DNA of 64,000 nucleotides from Methylohalobius sp964654415 (GTDB lineage: Bacteria > Pseudomonadota > Gammaproteobacteria > Methylococcales > Methylothermaceae), in the NCBI GenBank assembly GCA_964654415.1, contig CAZZIP010000010.1:1-64000 (forward strand). The letters are read 5' to 3'. A program made the translations under genes and the position numbers. Numbering within the stretch: the stretch's first letter is position 1; every line of letters begins with the position of its first letter. This document shows, piece after piece, positions 15,534 through 24,097 of the stretch. The notes under the pieces are model-generated. The model saw nothing but the letters and a program-made list of their open reading frames with translations. It was not told the DNA's origin and ran no database searches.

Positions 15534-15712
15534 CAGGCGAACTCATCCAAGCAGGGGGGTTCCTCGTCCGCCCGATCCGGAAGGTCCTGCTCGTTCGGTC
15601 GGGGCCTTGGCTTGTTTGGCGGAACACCGCGCTTGGCTAGGTTATCACGCGTCCGGTGGGAGTCAATCGGCCTGATCGGAGAGGTTTTTTCCGGCGGGTT
15701 GATCGCAGCCAT
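15533..15712 (-). CDS. Small proline-rich acidic-tailed protein between cheW and the DUF2802 gene (59 aa)
   Basis: A 59-codon frame begins ATG GCT GCG ATC and ends CLDEFA-TGA. The stop shares one base with the DUF2802 start (TGATG), and the start lies 15 bases after cheW, so the three genes are spaced as one operon. The product is soluble, rich in Pro and Arg in the middle (RGVPPNKPRPRPNEQD), with an acidic end (DEEPPCLDEF). The family is not recognised. An AGG eight bases before ATG is the only ribosome binding signal. Confidence 0.5.
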   Translation of the reverse strand: MAAINPPEKTSPIRPIDSHRTRDNLAKRGVPPNKPRPRPNEQDLPDRADEEPPCLDEFA

Positions 15713-15727
15713 AAGAAAGCCTATCGT

Positions 15728-16204
15728 TTAATAGCTCTCCATCTCGGCGATCTCTTCTTCGCTTAGGAATTTATTTAAATCGACCAAAATCAATAGCTTG
15801 CCGTCGCGGCTGGTGACGCCCTGGATGTAGCGGGCGCTGTCTTCGTTGCCGACGTTGGGGGCAGTCTCGATCTCTGTGCTGCGCAATTCTACTACCTCGG
15901 CCACGCTGTCGACTAAGATGCCGATCACCTGTCCTGCCGCCTCGACGATCACGATGCGCGAGGCGCTGTCGGGTTCTTTGGGCGGCAAACCGAAACGCCT
16001 GCGGGTGTCCACTACGGTCACGACGTTACCGCGTAGGTTGATGATTCCGATGACATAGTCAGGAGCCCCAGGCACCGGCGCGATTTCGCTCACCCGAAGC
16101 ACTTCTTGTACCTGCATCACGTTGATGCCATAGGTTTCGTTGTCGAGTCTGAAAGTTACCCATTGGACAGGCTCGTTAGACTTAAATCTTTCCCCAGCTT
16201 GCAT
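15728..16204 (-). CDS. cheW: Chemotaxis coupling protein CheW
   Basis: CheW (158 residues) links chemoreceptors to the CheA kinase in polar arrays. The CheW fold runs through the protein: VQWVTFRLDNETYGINVMQVQEVLR, shown here as WVTFRLDNETYGI and VMQVQEVLR, then PDYVIGIINLRGNVVTVVD, the switch RRRFGLPP and GILVDSVAEVVEL. The length is normal for CheW. It follows the ParP-like CheW-domain gene and is followed by the 59-residue protein. Confidence 0.93.
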   Translation of the reverse strand: MQAGERFKSNEPVQWVTFRLDNETYGINVMQVQEVLRVSEIAPVPGAPDYVIGIINLRGNVVTVVDTRRRFGLPPKEPDSASRIVIVEAAGQVIGILVDSVAEVVELRSTEIETAPNVGNEDSARYIQGVTSRDGKLLILVDLNKFLSEEEIAEMESY

Positions 16205-16225
16205 CGCCTATTCCTCCGTCTTACT

Positions 16226-16747
16226 TTAACGCTTGAGACTCTGTACCAGGCACTCCACATCGATCAAGGGACAAGGTGGATCCGCCTGCATCCCGATCAA
16301 CCATGGCCGGCTGACCCGCTCGGTGCGCCAGCGCATGTTCTCTGCCCTCCACCAACACGGCTCTTCCACCTCGTGGCAAAGCAGCGCGAGCTCGCCGCTA
16401 CGGGGCAACAACGCCCAAAGATAAGGACCGCTCATGCGTAAATCCGGGACGATGACTCCAATCGGACTGGCCGCCCAGAGCCCACGTCCGGCGACACTCA
16501 CCCAGCCTGACGCCCAACTGGGTTGTCCCGGCTGGGGGGTAACTCCGCTCTCCAATACAAACACTCCAGACAACTGCTCCATCGGGGCAGCAAAACGCAG
16601 CTTTCCAACACGGAATGGCTGGACTTGGAACCTCTCCCCGGATCGCCTTGCTGCGGTCATCTCGACTTCCGAATCGGCCTCGGCAGAGTCAGGGGGGCTC
16701 AATAATTGCTCAAAATAACCAATGAGCGCCTGATCTTCACCATTCAT
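16226..16747 (-). CDS. CheW-domain protein, ParP-like
   Basis: This 173-residue protein has a weak CheW-like domain in its C-terminal two thirds (FRVGKLRFAAPMEQLSGVF, then GWVSVAGRGLWA and WLIGMQADPPCPLIDVECL). Its place, between a ParA-type ATPase gene and cheW, is that of the Pseudomonas and Vibrio ParP-type gene, whose product tethers the array to the ParA-like ATPase and CheA at the pole. It is much shorter than Vibrio ParP, with little sequence before the CheW domain. It overlaps the ParA gene by four bases. The ParP assignment rests on context. Confidence 0.7.
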   Translation of the reverse strand: MNGEDQALIGYFEQLLSPPDSAEADSEVEMTAARRSGERFQVQPFRVGKLRFAAPMEQLSGVFVLESGVTPQPGQPSWASGWVSVAGRGLWAASPIGVIVPDLRMSGPYLWALLPRSGELALLCHEVEEPCWWRAENMRWRTERVSRPWLIGMQADPPCPLIDVECLVQSLKR

Positions 16748-17595
16748 GCCGACATCACCTCGCCACCAGGGGCAACCCCTTGGGCTTGTTTCGCATCGAG
16801 GCAGACACCGAAGTTAGTCCTCTCCCCCTCAATGCTCAACAAAGCCTCCAGCAGTTCAGCATAGGCCAACGCGGCCCGGCATCCCGGCCGATACAGGCAG
16901 ATCGGCAAATGAGATTGGCTCGCCTCCCGCAGCTTGGTGTCTAGGGGGATCACGCCTAGCCATAAGCGCTCACCGTATCGCTCCTTGAGCATTGTTAAAC
17001 TATCGGACGAAACGCGCGTCCTGCGGTCGTACAGCGTGGGGACGATGGTGTAAGGGTACTCCCGCTTGCGCGCGCGTCTGATCATCTCTAGAGTTTGCAA
17101 CATCCGTTCTAGCCCGTGCAGCGACAGAAAATCGGCTATCACTGGAATGATCAGCCGATCGCACGCCGCCAGCGCGTTGACCATCAGCACTCCCAAGCTA
17201 GGTGGACTGTCGATGAGCACGTAATCATACCTACCCTCAAGACGGCGCACGGTTTGCTGGATCACCAGTCCGAAGCCCTCCCGCGTCCCTGCTTGGCGTT
17301 CGACAGTGGCCAAGGCTAAGGTCGCCGGCAAGAGATCAAGCTTGTCCACTCGAGTCGGATACAAAACGCGCGCTGGATCAGGCAGACTGCGCGAAAGCTG
17401 GGCGCGGAAAAGCTCATAGACCCCGCCTGTGACCTCCTCCGGCTGGAATCCGAAATAGCCGGTCAAGGAAGCGTGCGGATCCAAGTCTATGAGCAGGGTG
17501 CGGGCACCCCGGCCGGCTAGGAGCCCGGCTAAGTTCGCGGCGGTCGTGGTCTTGCCCACCCCGCCTTTCTGATTGCACACCGCCCACACGCGCAT
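16744..17595 (-). CDS. ParA/Soj-type ATPase of the chemotaxis cluster (ParC-like)
   Basis: This 283-residue ParA-family ATPase has a deviant Walker A, CNQKGGVGKTTTAANLAGLL, at the N-terminus (KGGVGKTT), then LLIDLDPHASLTGYFG and YDVLIDSPPSLGVL-type Walker B (seen as YVLIDSPPSLGVL). In motc-motd-parA-cheW gene orders this ATPase (ParC in Vibrio) directs polar placement and partition of chemotaxis arrays. No parB or parS accompanies it, so it is not a chromosome partition system. It lies six bases after motD. Confidence 0.88.
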   Translation of the reverse strand: MRVWAVCNQKGGVGKTTTAANLAGLLAGRGARTLLIDLDPHASLTGYFGFQPEEVTGGVYELFRAQLSRSLPDPARVLYPTRVDKLDLLPATLALATVERQAGTREGFGLVIQQTVRRLEGRYDYVLIDSPPSLGVLMVNALAACDRLIIPVIADFLSLHGLERMLQTLEMIRRARKREYPYTIVPTLYDRRTRVSSDSLTMLKERYGERLWLGVIPLDTKLREASQSHLPICLYRPGCRAALAYAELLEALLSIEGERTNFGVCLDAKQAQGVAPGGEVMSA

Positions 17596-17601
17596 CGTGG
17601 A

Positions 17602-18348
17602 TTACCGCTCGAATGGATAGCGTGCCGCATTTTTAGCTTGCAGCACCAGTACTACCCGCCGGTTGTGGTAGCGCCCGACTTCGGTCGAATTGTCCGCCAC
17701 CGGATGATATTCCCCAAATCCCACTGCCGCCATCCGGACAGGACTGACTCCGTGTTGGATCAGCCGCCGCACCACACTGGCGGCGCGCGCTGCCGACAAC
17801 TCCCAATTGGAAGGAAATTCTCGGGTCTGAATCGGGACGTTGTCGGTATGCCCCTCGATATAAATCGGATTGTTGGGAAGTTCGCGCACAATCTCGGCCA
17901 GTTTAGTCAAGACTGGATCGGCATCGGGAGAGATCTCGGCGCTTCCGCTGGCAAACAGAATGCCGCTTTTCATCTCTACCGCGATCCAGAACTCATTGCG
18001 TTTTACCGCTACCAGTTCTTGGTCGATGTAGGGAGCCAAGACTTCCTCGATCCGACCGGCAGCCTCGGCCAATCTCGCTGCTTCTTGCGCTGCCTCGAGA
18101 ATAGATGGCTCAAGAGTACGCGGCGTCTCTCCTACCTGAATCGGCTCTGGCACTTTGCGCGCCTCCTGCCGGTCTTGGAAGGCCAGGTCCAAAGATTCAG
18201 ACAGCACCTTAAAATCGCCTTTATGGACGATGGAAACAGCGTACATGACCACGAAAAAGGCGAACAACAAGGTGATAAAGTCGGCATACGACACCAGCCA
18301 GCGCTCCAGCTTCTCCCCTTCCTCCGACCGTAGGTTGCGCTTTCTCAT
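17602..18348 (-). CDS. motD: Flagellar stator protein MotD (MotB/OmpA family)
   Basis: This 248-residue stator subunit has a single N-terminal transmembrane helix in WLVSYADFITLLFAFFVVMYAVS, seen as SYADFITLLFAFFVVMYAV, which carries the proton-binding Asp of MotB-type proteins (YAD). A C-terminal OmpA-like peptidoglycan-binding domain (about residues 130-240) contains NPIYIEGHTDNVPI and NWELSAARAASVVRRLI. It pairs with the MotA-like gene just upstream (four-base overlap). Called MotD by its position in the che cluster, as in Pseudomonas. Confidence 0.88.
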   Translation of the reverse strand: MRKRNLRSEEGEKLERWLVSYADFITLLFAFFVVMYAVSIVHKGDFKVLSESLDLAFQDRQEARKVPEPIQVGETPRTLEPSILEAAQEAARLAEAAGRIEEVLAPYIDQELVAVKRNEFWIAVEMKSGILFASGSAEISPDADPVLTKLAEIVRELPNNPIYIEGHTDNVPIQTREFPSNWELSAARAASVVRRLIQHGVSPVRMAAVGFGEYHPVADNSTEVGRYHNRRVVLVLQAKNAARYPFER

Positions 18349-19085
18349 TCTAGAAATCCACCGAGTTTAAGTTCGATGTTGCGCGGGTTTTCTCCCTCGG
18401 CGATGGCGACGATGCCCTCTATCGTCAACTCTTTAAGCAAAGCCATCTTGCGGATATGGGCCTTGAGCTTGCCGGCAATCGGCAGAAACACCAAATTGGC
18501 CAAGCCCACCCCGTAAATAGTGGCGACAAAAGCAATCGCAATTCCCTGGCCTAGCCTTTCTGGATCAGTCAAATTCTGCATCACCTGGATCAGCCCCAAA
18601 ACCGCCCCCAGAATCCCCAATGTAGGGGCATATCCCCCCATGGCTTCAAATACCTTGGCGGCATTGAGGTCTTGCTGCTCCTTGGCATTCATTTCCAACT
18701 CCAGGCAATCGCGGATGATCTCAGTCTCATTGCCGTCTACCAGAAGCTGCAACCCCTTGCGCACGAAGCTGTCCGGTTCGTGATCCAGCTCGTTTTCCAG
18801 CCCCAACAATCCCTCTTTGCGCGCCAAAATGCTCCACTGCACGATTTTTTGAATCCTTTGCTGCATGTCGATCCGTGGAGGCTTCCCCACCCAGTGGAGA
18901 TTTTTCAAAGCATTCACAAACAGCTGCGGCGGAGTCTGTAGCATCACTGCCCCCAGCGTCCCCCCGAACACGATCAGGAGCGCTGGCCCGTTGATCAGGA
19001 AGGCCAGGTTTCCCCCTTCTAGAAGATTGCCGCCGACGACGGCAAAAATTCCCAGGAGAAATCCGAGCAAACTGAGCCAATCCAC
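18345..19085 (-). CDS. motC: Flagellar stator protein MotC (MotA family)
   Basis: This 246-residue MotA/ExbB-type stator subunit has four membrane helices: two near the N-terminus (about residues 5-24 and 30-50) and two at about 150-200 (GGYAPTLGILGAVLGLIQVM and IAIAFVATIYGVGLANLVFLP, shortened). The cytoplasmic loop and the conserved proline and glycine residues are present. With MotD it forms a proton channel that drives or stabilises flagellar rotation. It is three bases after cheB. Confidence 0.9.
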   Translation of the reverse strand: MDWLSLLGFLLGIFAVVGGNLLEGGNLAFLINGPALLIVFGGTLGAVMLQTPPQLFVNALKNLHWVGKPPRIDMQQRIQKIVQWSILARKEGLLGLENELDHEPDSFVRKGLQLLVDGNETEIIRDCLELEMNAKEQQDLNAAKVFEAMGGYAPTLGILGAVLGLIQVMQNLTDPERLGQGIAIAFVATIYGVGLANLVFLPIAGKLKAHIRKMALLKELTIEGIVAIAEGENPRNIELKLGGFLE

Positions 19086-19088
19086 GAC

Positions 19089-20126
19089 CTACATTGCCCC
19101 CAACAATCCAGCGATTTCATCCAACGACAGAATCTGATCCGCCAGGCCTGCCTCAGCGACTGCCCTAGGCATGCCGTAAATCGTAGAACTGGCCTCGTCT
19201 TGGGCCCAAAGCTTGGTACCTTCGGCTTTCAGGCGCTCGGCCCCGAGCCGTCCGTCCTCTCCCATACCCGTCATCACCACCGCCAGCACCCGTCCGCGAA
19301 AATGCTCAGCCACCGAGGTGAAAGTGACATCGGCACTTGGCTTGTAAGTTTCATTGGGACGGCTAGCGCGGATCAAAATCCGGTTGCCACAGCTCAACTC
19401 CATCTGGCGACCGCCTGGAGCCAAAAGCGCCACTCCGGGACGCAGGACATCCCCATCGACTGCTTCCCGAACCTCGACCGCCGACAATTGATTCAAACGC
19501 TCGGCAAAGCTGGGCGTGAAATGGCCCGGCATGTGCTGCACGAGCAAAATCGGAAATCCCACCGTGGGCGAAAGTTTCGGCAGAATCTTCTGCAGCGCCG
19601 CTGGACCGCCGGTGGAAGCCGCGATGAGCAAAAGTTGGGGAGGGGTTGTCCGCAAATCTTGGGAGATGGCAGCGTGCCTCGACCTTGCTGCAGGTTTTAG
19701 CTTAAAGACCGAAGCCGACACCCCTCGGGACCGGGAAGCCAACACCCGCACCCGATGGCGAAGTTCTAGCTTGGCCGTTTCTTGGTCACGGTGGATGTCG
19801 TCCAGCCGCTTGGGGATAAAATCCATCGCGCCAGCCTCCAAAGCGGACAAAGTCGCCTTCGCGCCGGCGTGGGTCAATGCCGACAGCATTAGAATTGCAG
19901 TAGGGCACAGACGCATGATCTCTCTGACCGCTTGAATCCCGTCCATGCCAGGCATCTCCACATCCATGGTGATAACCTGCGGGCGCAGGATCGCCGCTTT
20001 GCGGACAGCTTCGGCGCCATCGCGGGCCACGTCCACTACCTTGATGTCCTGATCCTCCTCCAGAATTTCGGTGATGCGCCTGCGCATGAAAGCCGAATCG
20101 TCCACCACCAATACTTTTACCGGCAT
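19089..20126 (-). CDS. cheB: Chemotaxis response regulator methylesterase CheB
   Basis: CheB (345 residues) removes methyl groups from chemoreceptors when phosphorylated. The receiver domain (residues 1-120) shows VLVVDDSAFMRR, the phospho-acceptor in VITMDVEMPGMDG and the lysine in FIPKRL. The C-terminal esterase domain has IAASTGGPAALQKIL (catalytic Ser), VQHMPGHFTPSFAERL (His) and GMGEDGRLGAERLK (Asp). It lies 11 bases after cheA. No cheR is present in the window. Confidence 0.95.
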   Translation of the reverse strand: MPVKVLVVDDSAFMRRRITEILEEDQDIKVVDVARDGAEAVRKAAILRPQVITMDVEMPGMDGIQAVREIMRLCPTAILMLSALTHAGAKATLSALEAGAMDFIPKRLDDIHRDQETAKLELRHRVRVLASRSRGVSASVFKLKPAARSRHAAISQDLRTTPPQLLLIAASTGGPAALQKILPKLSPTVGFPILLVQHMPGHFTPSFAERLNQLSAVEVREAVDGDVLRPGVALLAPGGRQMELSCGNRILIRASRPNETYKPSADVTFTSVAEHFRGRVLAVVMTGMGEDGRLGAERLKAEGTKLWAQDEASSTIYGMPRAVAEAGLADQILSLDEIAGLLGAM

Positions 20127-20137
20127 AGTCCGCCTCT

Positions 20138-22138
20138 TCAGGCCGCGTATTTTTTCATCAGGCTTGGCACATCCAAAATCAGGGCGATCTTCCCGTCGCC
20201 GGTGACAGTGGCTCCAGCCAGGCCATCCAAGCCATTGAGTTTGGCTCCCAAGGCCTTGATGACCACTTCCTCCTGACCGACCAAATGGTCAACGACGAAG
20301 CCGACATAGCGCCCGCCGACATTTACTACCACCACATGTCCACCGCGTTCGGTTTCTCTGCGCCCACCCCGAATCAGCCAATCTTTTAAATAGAACAAAG
20401 GCAACGCACGATTCCTGACGAGCACGACTTGTTGCCCATCCACCACATTGGTGCGGCTGAGATCCAGGTCCAAAATCTCAACCACGCTCGACAGGGGCAG
20501 AGCGAAAGTTTGATTTTCCAATTTGATCATCAACGTCGGCATGATCGCCAAAGTCAGGGGCACTTTGATCGTGATCTTGGTTCCCTTGCCTTTGATCGAA
20601 TCCACCTCCACCGTACCGTTCATCTGAGTGATACGGGTCTTGACCACATCCATGCCTACTCCGCGCCCGGAAATGTCGGAGATTTCCGTCTTGGTGGAGA
20701 AACCCGGCATGAAAATTAATTGGAAGCACTCGCGGTCGTCTAGGCGCTGAGCAGTTTCCTCGTCCATCAGGCCTTTCTCTACCACCTTGCGCCGCAAGAC
20801 ATTCGGATCCATGCCCTTGCCGTCATCCTCGATGATCAATTCGATCCGGTCCCCTTCCTGGGCCGCGCTAAGGATGACGACCCCCTCCCGGGGTTTGCCA
20901 GCGCGCTCGCGCTCGTCAGGCAATTCGATGCCGTGGTCTACCGCGTTGCGCACCAGGTGAACGAGGGGATCGGCCAGCGCCTCCACCAGGTTCTTGTCCA
21001 GATCGGTCTCCTCCCCTCGGGTCTCCAGCCGGACTTCTTTGTTGAGGCTGCGCGCCAGATCCCGCACCACCCGGGGGAAGCGTCCGAACACTTTTTTGAT
21101 CGGCTGCATGCGGGTCTTCATCACCGCCAGCTGCAGGTCCGAAGTGACCACGTCCAAGTTAGCCACTGCCTTGGCGATCTCCTCATCGTTCAAGGCGAGC
21201 TTAAGGCTCTTAAAACGGTTGCGCACCAGGACCAACTCGCCGACCATATTCATGATTTCATCCAGCCGCTGGGTGTCCACCCGTACGGTGGATTCAGGCG
21301 CCTCGGCTTTTTTAGGCGCCGGAGGCAAGACAACGGGTTCCTTGGGCTTCGAGGGGGAAGCGCCCTTCTCTGGCTCCCCCCGCGTGGGGGGAGAGGAAGT
21401 GGCCTCTCGCTCGCGGGGGGACTGCGGGGAAGCGAGCGGAACTCCGCGGTGCTTGCCTGGACCGTGGAGCTGATCGAGCAGCGCCTCGAATTCTTCCTCG
21501 GTAATCTCGTCGGCCTTGGATTCTTGAGGAACTTTTGCCGGCTTGGTACCAGGCGCTTGTCCCGGACCGTAGAGGCTGTCCAATAACTGTTCAAACTCCT
21601 CTTCGGTAATAAAATCTTCGGTTTCGGAGGGGGCCTTCGACTCTTCCGCAGCTGCCTGGGCCAAGAACGCTTGAAACTCTTGCTCGACCGGATCCAAAGC
21701 CGGCGCCTCTTGTGCCTGGGAGTTCTCCAGCTGAGGCTCAGCAGCCCGGGACGGCTCAGCAAACGCGCTCAGCGCCGTCAACAAAGCCGAAGATGCCGGC
21801 TTTGGCTCTTCTCCAGCGCGCAGGCTGGCGAGCATGGTATTGGCCGCATCCAAGGCTTTGAGCACGGCGTCCATCAACGCCGGTTCGACCTCACGCTCGC
21901 CTTGGCGTAAGACGTTGAACACATCTTCGGCGCAGTGACACAGCTCCACCAAAGGGGTGATGTTCAGGAAACCTGCTCCGCCCTTGACGGTGTGAAAACC
22001 GCGAAAGATGGCGTTGAGTAAGTCGGTATTCCGCGGCGCTTGTTCCAGCTCTACCAGCTGTTCCCCCAACTCTTCCAGAATCTCGCTGGCTTCGATCAGG
22101 AAGTCTTGGAGGATTTCATCGTTGAAATCGATGGCCAT
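20138..22138 (-). CDS. cheA: Chemotaxis histidine kinase CheA
   Basis: CheA (666 residues) phosphorylates CheY and CheB. The HPt domain has the phospho-histidine H49 in FHTVKGGAGF. A low-complexity linker follows (about 110-275) and contains two copies of the motif ITEEEFExLLDxLxGPG at residues 177-193 and 212-228. Then come the dimerisation helix (VDTQRLDEIMNMVGELVL), the ATPase domain (HLVRNAVDHGIE, EDDGKGMDP, GRGVGMDVV) and the CheW-like P5 domain. No separate CheY-binding P2 domain is evident. The repeated linker motifs may be the segment that binds ParP-type proteins at the pole; this is inference from Vibrio. Confidence 0.95.
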   Translation of the reverse strand: MAIDFNDEILQDFLIEASEILEELGEQLVELEQAPRNTDLLNAIFRGFHTVKGGAGFLNITPLVELCHCAEDVFNVLRQGEREVEPALMDAVLKALDAANTMLASLRAGEEPKPASSALLTALSAFAEPSRAAEPQLENSQAQEAPALDPVEQEFQAFLAQAAAEESKAPSETEDFITEEEFEQLLDSLYGPGQAPGTKPAKVPQESKADEITEEEFEALLDQLHGPGKHRGVPLASPQSPREREATSSPPTRGEPEKGASPSKPKEPVVLPPAPKKAEAPESTVRVDTQRLDEIMNMVGELVLVRNRFKSLKLALNDEEIAKAVANLDVVTSDLQLAVMKTRMQPIKKVFGRFPRVVRDLARSLNKEVRLETRGEETDLDKNLVEALADPLVHLVRNAVDHGIELPDERERAGKPREGVVILSAAQEGDRIELIIEDDGKGMDPNVLRRKVVEKGLMDEETAQRLDDRECFQLIFMPGFSTKTEISDISGRGVGMDVVKTRITQMNGTVEVDSIKGKGTKITIKVPLTLAIMPTLMIKLENQTFALPLSSVVEILDLDLSRTNVVDGQQVVLVRNRALPLFYLKDWLIRGGRRETERGGHVVVVNVGGRYVGFVVDHLVGQEEVVIKALGAKLNGLDGLAGATVTGDGKIALILDVPSLMKKYAA

Positions 22139-22153
22139 GGCTTGGAAGCGCTC

Positions 22154-22921
22154 CTAAAATCCAAGGCTGGAGAGCAGATCGTCCACTTCGTCTTGGCTCT
22201 TGATCGCATCCTGATCCAGCCCTGGGACTTTCGGCCCGTTAGCCGTTATCTCTCCTGGCCGATCAGATCGGCCTGAGGAAAGTTCGCGCTGAGCCGGGAC
22301 ACGGCGACCAGAAAACCGGATCAGTTCGATCAGGCTATCTTCGACTTGCTCGACCAAATCGATCACCCGGCGGATGATTTGGCCGGTCAGGTCCTGGAAG
22401 CTCTGCGCCATCATTACTTGGTTGAGCTGCTCTTGGAGCAGGTTCATTTCCTGGGTTAGATTTTCCAGAAACACGCTGATGGCGCGGATCAATTCTTTGA
22501 ACTCTTGATACGGCATCTCCCGCTGCAAAAATCTCTCCCATTGGCCGATCAAAGTCTTAAGCCTGGCGCTGAGCGCCTCTACCATCGGCAAAATCGTATC
22601 CACCGCATTCAGCGTCGTGGTGGCTGCCTGTTCGGTCATAGCGATGACGTATCTTAGGCGCTCGCGGGCATCGGGAATGTCGCTTTCCGTCAATTCGACC
22701 AATCTGGAATCCACCATGAATCCCGCCAAGGCATCGTGCAACCGACGAGCGAGCCTACACAGTTCTTGGAACAGCTGGTTTTCGCGCAAGCGCCCGAGCT
22801 CATCTAGAATCCGGTCGGCTTCCGCCTCGTCGCCCCGCTCCAACGCAGCAACGACGGCACGGGCCTGGGCTAGGCGCATTGCCAGTGGGACATCCGAGCT
22901 TGCAGCTATCTCCGCCATCAT
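22154..22921 (-). CDS. cheZ: Chemotaxis phosphatase CheZ
   Basis: CheZ (255 residues) dephosphorylates CheY-P. The long helical protein has the active-site segment VMMAQSFQDLTGQIIRRVIDLV (seen as QSFQDLTGQ, with the catalytic Gln) and the C-terminal CheY-binding peptide ending QDEVDDLLSSLGF. It lies nine bases after cheY and 15 before cheA. Confidence 0.93.
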   Translation of the reverse strand: MMAEIAASSDVPLAMRLAQARAVVAALERGDEAEADRILDELGRLRENQLFQELCRLARRLHDALAGFMVDSRLVELTESDIPDARERLRYVIAMTEQAATTTLNAVDTILPMVEALSARLKTLIGQWERFLQREMPYQEFKELIRAISVFLENLTQEMNLLQEQLNQVMMAQSFQDLTGQIIRRVIDLVEQVEDSLIELIRFSGRRVPAQRELSSGRSDRPGEITANGPKVPGLDQDAIKSQDEVDDLLSSLGF

Positions 22922-22930
22922 CTTCCCCCT

Positions 22931-23317
22931 TTACGCTCGCAAACGCTCAAATATTTTTTCCAGTTTCTCCTTCAGCGTCGCTGCAGTGAATGGTTTAATG
23001 ATATAGCCGTTCACCCCCGCCTGGGCGGCAGCGATGATCTGATCTCGGCGAGCCTCGGCGGTCACCATCAGCACCGGAAGATTGGCTAGCTTCTCGTCCG
23101 CCCGCACGGCTCGAAGAAGATCGATTCCGCTCATGCCCGGCATATTCCAATCGGTGATCAGAAGATCGAAATCTCCCGCCTTCAGCTTGGGAAGCGCCGT
23201 CTGCCCATCGTCGGCTTCAGCGATATTGGTGAATCCCAATTCGCGTAGCAGGTTCTTGATAATTCGCCGCATCGTGGAAAAATCATCCACCACTAGGATT
23301 TTTATGCTTTTATCCAA
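22931..23317 (-). CDS. cheY: Chemotaxis response regulator CheY
   Basis: CheY (128 residues) carries the chemotaxis signal to the flagellar switch (FliM, FliN). All receiver residues are visible: acidic pair in ILVVDDFSTMRR, the phospho-Asp in LLITDWNMPGMSG, Thr in VTAEARRD and Lys in IIKPFTAATL. The start chosen is TTG at 23317, because GAGGGGG lies six bases before it and the product then has the normal CheY length; a TTG at 23332 in the same frame would add five residues. Confidence 0.94.
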   Translation of the reverse strand: MDKSIKILVVDDFSTMRRIIKNLLRELGFTNIAEADDGQTALPKLKAGDFDLLITDWNMPGMSGIDLLRAVRADEKLANLPVLMVTAEARRDQIIAAAQAGVNGYIIKPFTAATLKEKLEKIFERLRA

Positions 23318-23371
23318 AGCTGACCCCCTCAAGAATCGTTCGTACTCGGCTTTACTTTTAAATATAGACCC

Positions 23372-24097
23372 TCAGCTCAACCAATCGCGCATCCTGGCCC
23401 TAAGGCGCAGCATCGCTTGACTGTGGATCTGACAGACTCGCGATTCACCCACTCCGAGCACCTCTCCGATCTCACGCAAATTCATCTCCTCCTCATAATA
23501 GAGCGAGATCACCAAACGCTCGCGTTCCGGCAAGCCGGCGATGGCGTCGGCCAGAGCCTCCTTGAACCGTTCCTGAGTCAGGAAGTCCACGGCTCCACTC
23601 GGATCAGAGCCGTGCTCCTCCAAGCAAGCATCGCCTTGTTCGGCAAGTTCCTCGATGCTGAACAGACGGCAGCCGACCACATCCTGCAAAGTGCGATGGT
23701 AGTCTTCCAAGCTCATCCCCAGCTCCTGTGCCACCTCGGTATCGCGCGCATCGCGACCGGTACGGCGTTCGATGCAGTACATCGCCTCGGAAATCTCACG
23801 CGCCTTGCGGTACACCGAGCGCGGGGTCCAATCATGGCGGCGCACCTCGTCCAACATTGCTCCGCGGATCCGGATTCCGGCATAGGTCTCAAAACTCGCC
23901 CCCTGACTTGCATCATATTGGCGCGCCGCTTCCAACAGTCCCACCATCCCGGCCTGGATCAGATCCTCAAGGAGCACGCTTGCCGGCAAGCGCCCTTTGA
24001 GATGGTGGGCGATGCGTTGTACCAACGGCGTGTACTGCTCGACCACTCGGTCGAAGTCCATCGTCTTAATAGCTGCATAGGCGGCTACTCCTCTCAT
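23372..24097 (-). CDS. fliA: Flagellar RNA polymerase sigma factor FliA (sigma-28)
   Basis: FliA (241 residues) directs transcription of late flagellar and chemotaxis genes. Region 2 is visible in YTPLVQRIAHHLKGRLP, LEDLIQAGMVGLLEAARQYD (shown in part) and YAGIRIRGAMLDEVRRHDW. Region 4 has LPERERLVISLYYEEEMNLREIG and VGESRVCQIHSQAM. The start chosen is ATG at 24097, overlapping the fleN stop by four bases (ATGA). The frame is open further upstream, but that would be inside fleN. Confidence 0.94.
   Translation of the reverse strand: MRGVAAYAAIKTMDFDRVVEQYTPLVQRIAHHLKGRLPASVLLEDLIQAGMVGLLEAARQYDASQGASFETYAGIRIRGAMLDEVRRHDWTPRSVYRKAREISEAMYCIERRTGRDARDTEVAQELGMSLEDYHRTLQDVVGCRLFSIEELAEQGDACLEEHGSDPSGAVDFLTQERFKEALADAIAGLPERERLVISLYYEEEMNLREIGEVLGVGESRVCQIHSQAMLRLRARMRDWLS

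Noticed and set aside
16744..17595. Chromosome or plasmid partition ParA
   Set aside because: No ParB gene or parS-like sites; the location inside motCD-cheW fits the chemotaxis-array ATPase.
23318..23371. Sigma-28 promoter before cheY (GCCGAGTA)
   Set aside because: The -10 half is similar to GCCGATAA, but there is no TAAA at 14-16 bases upstream.
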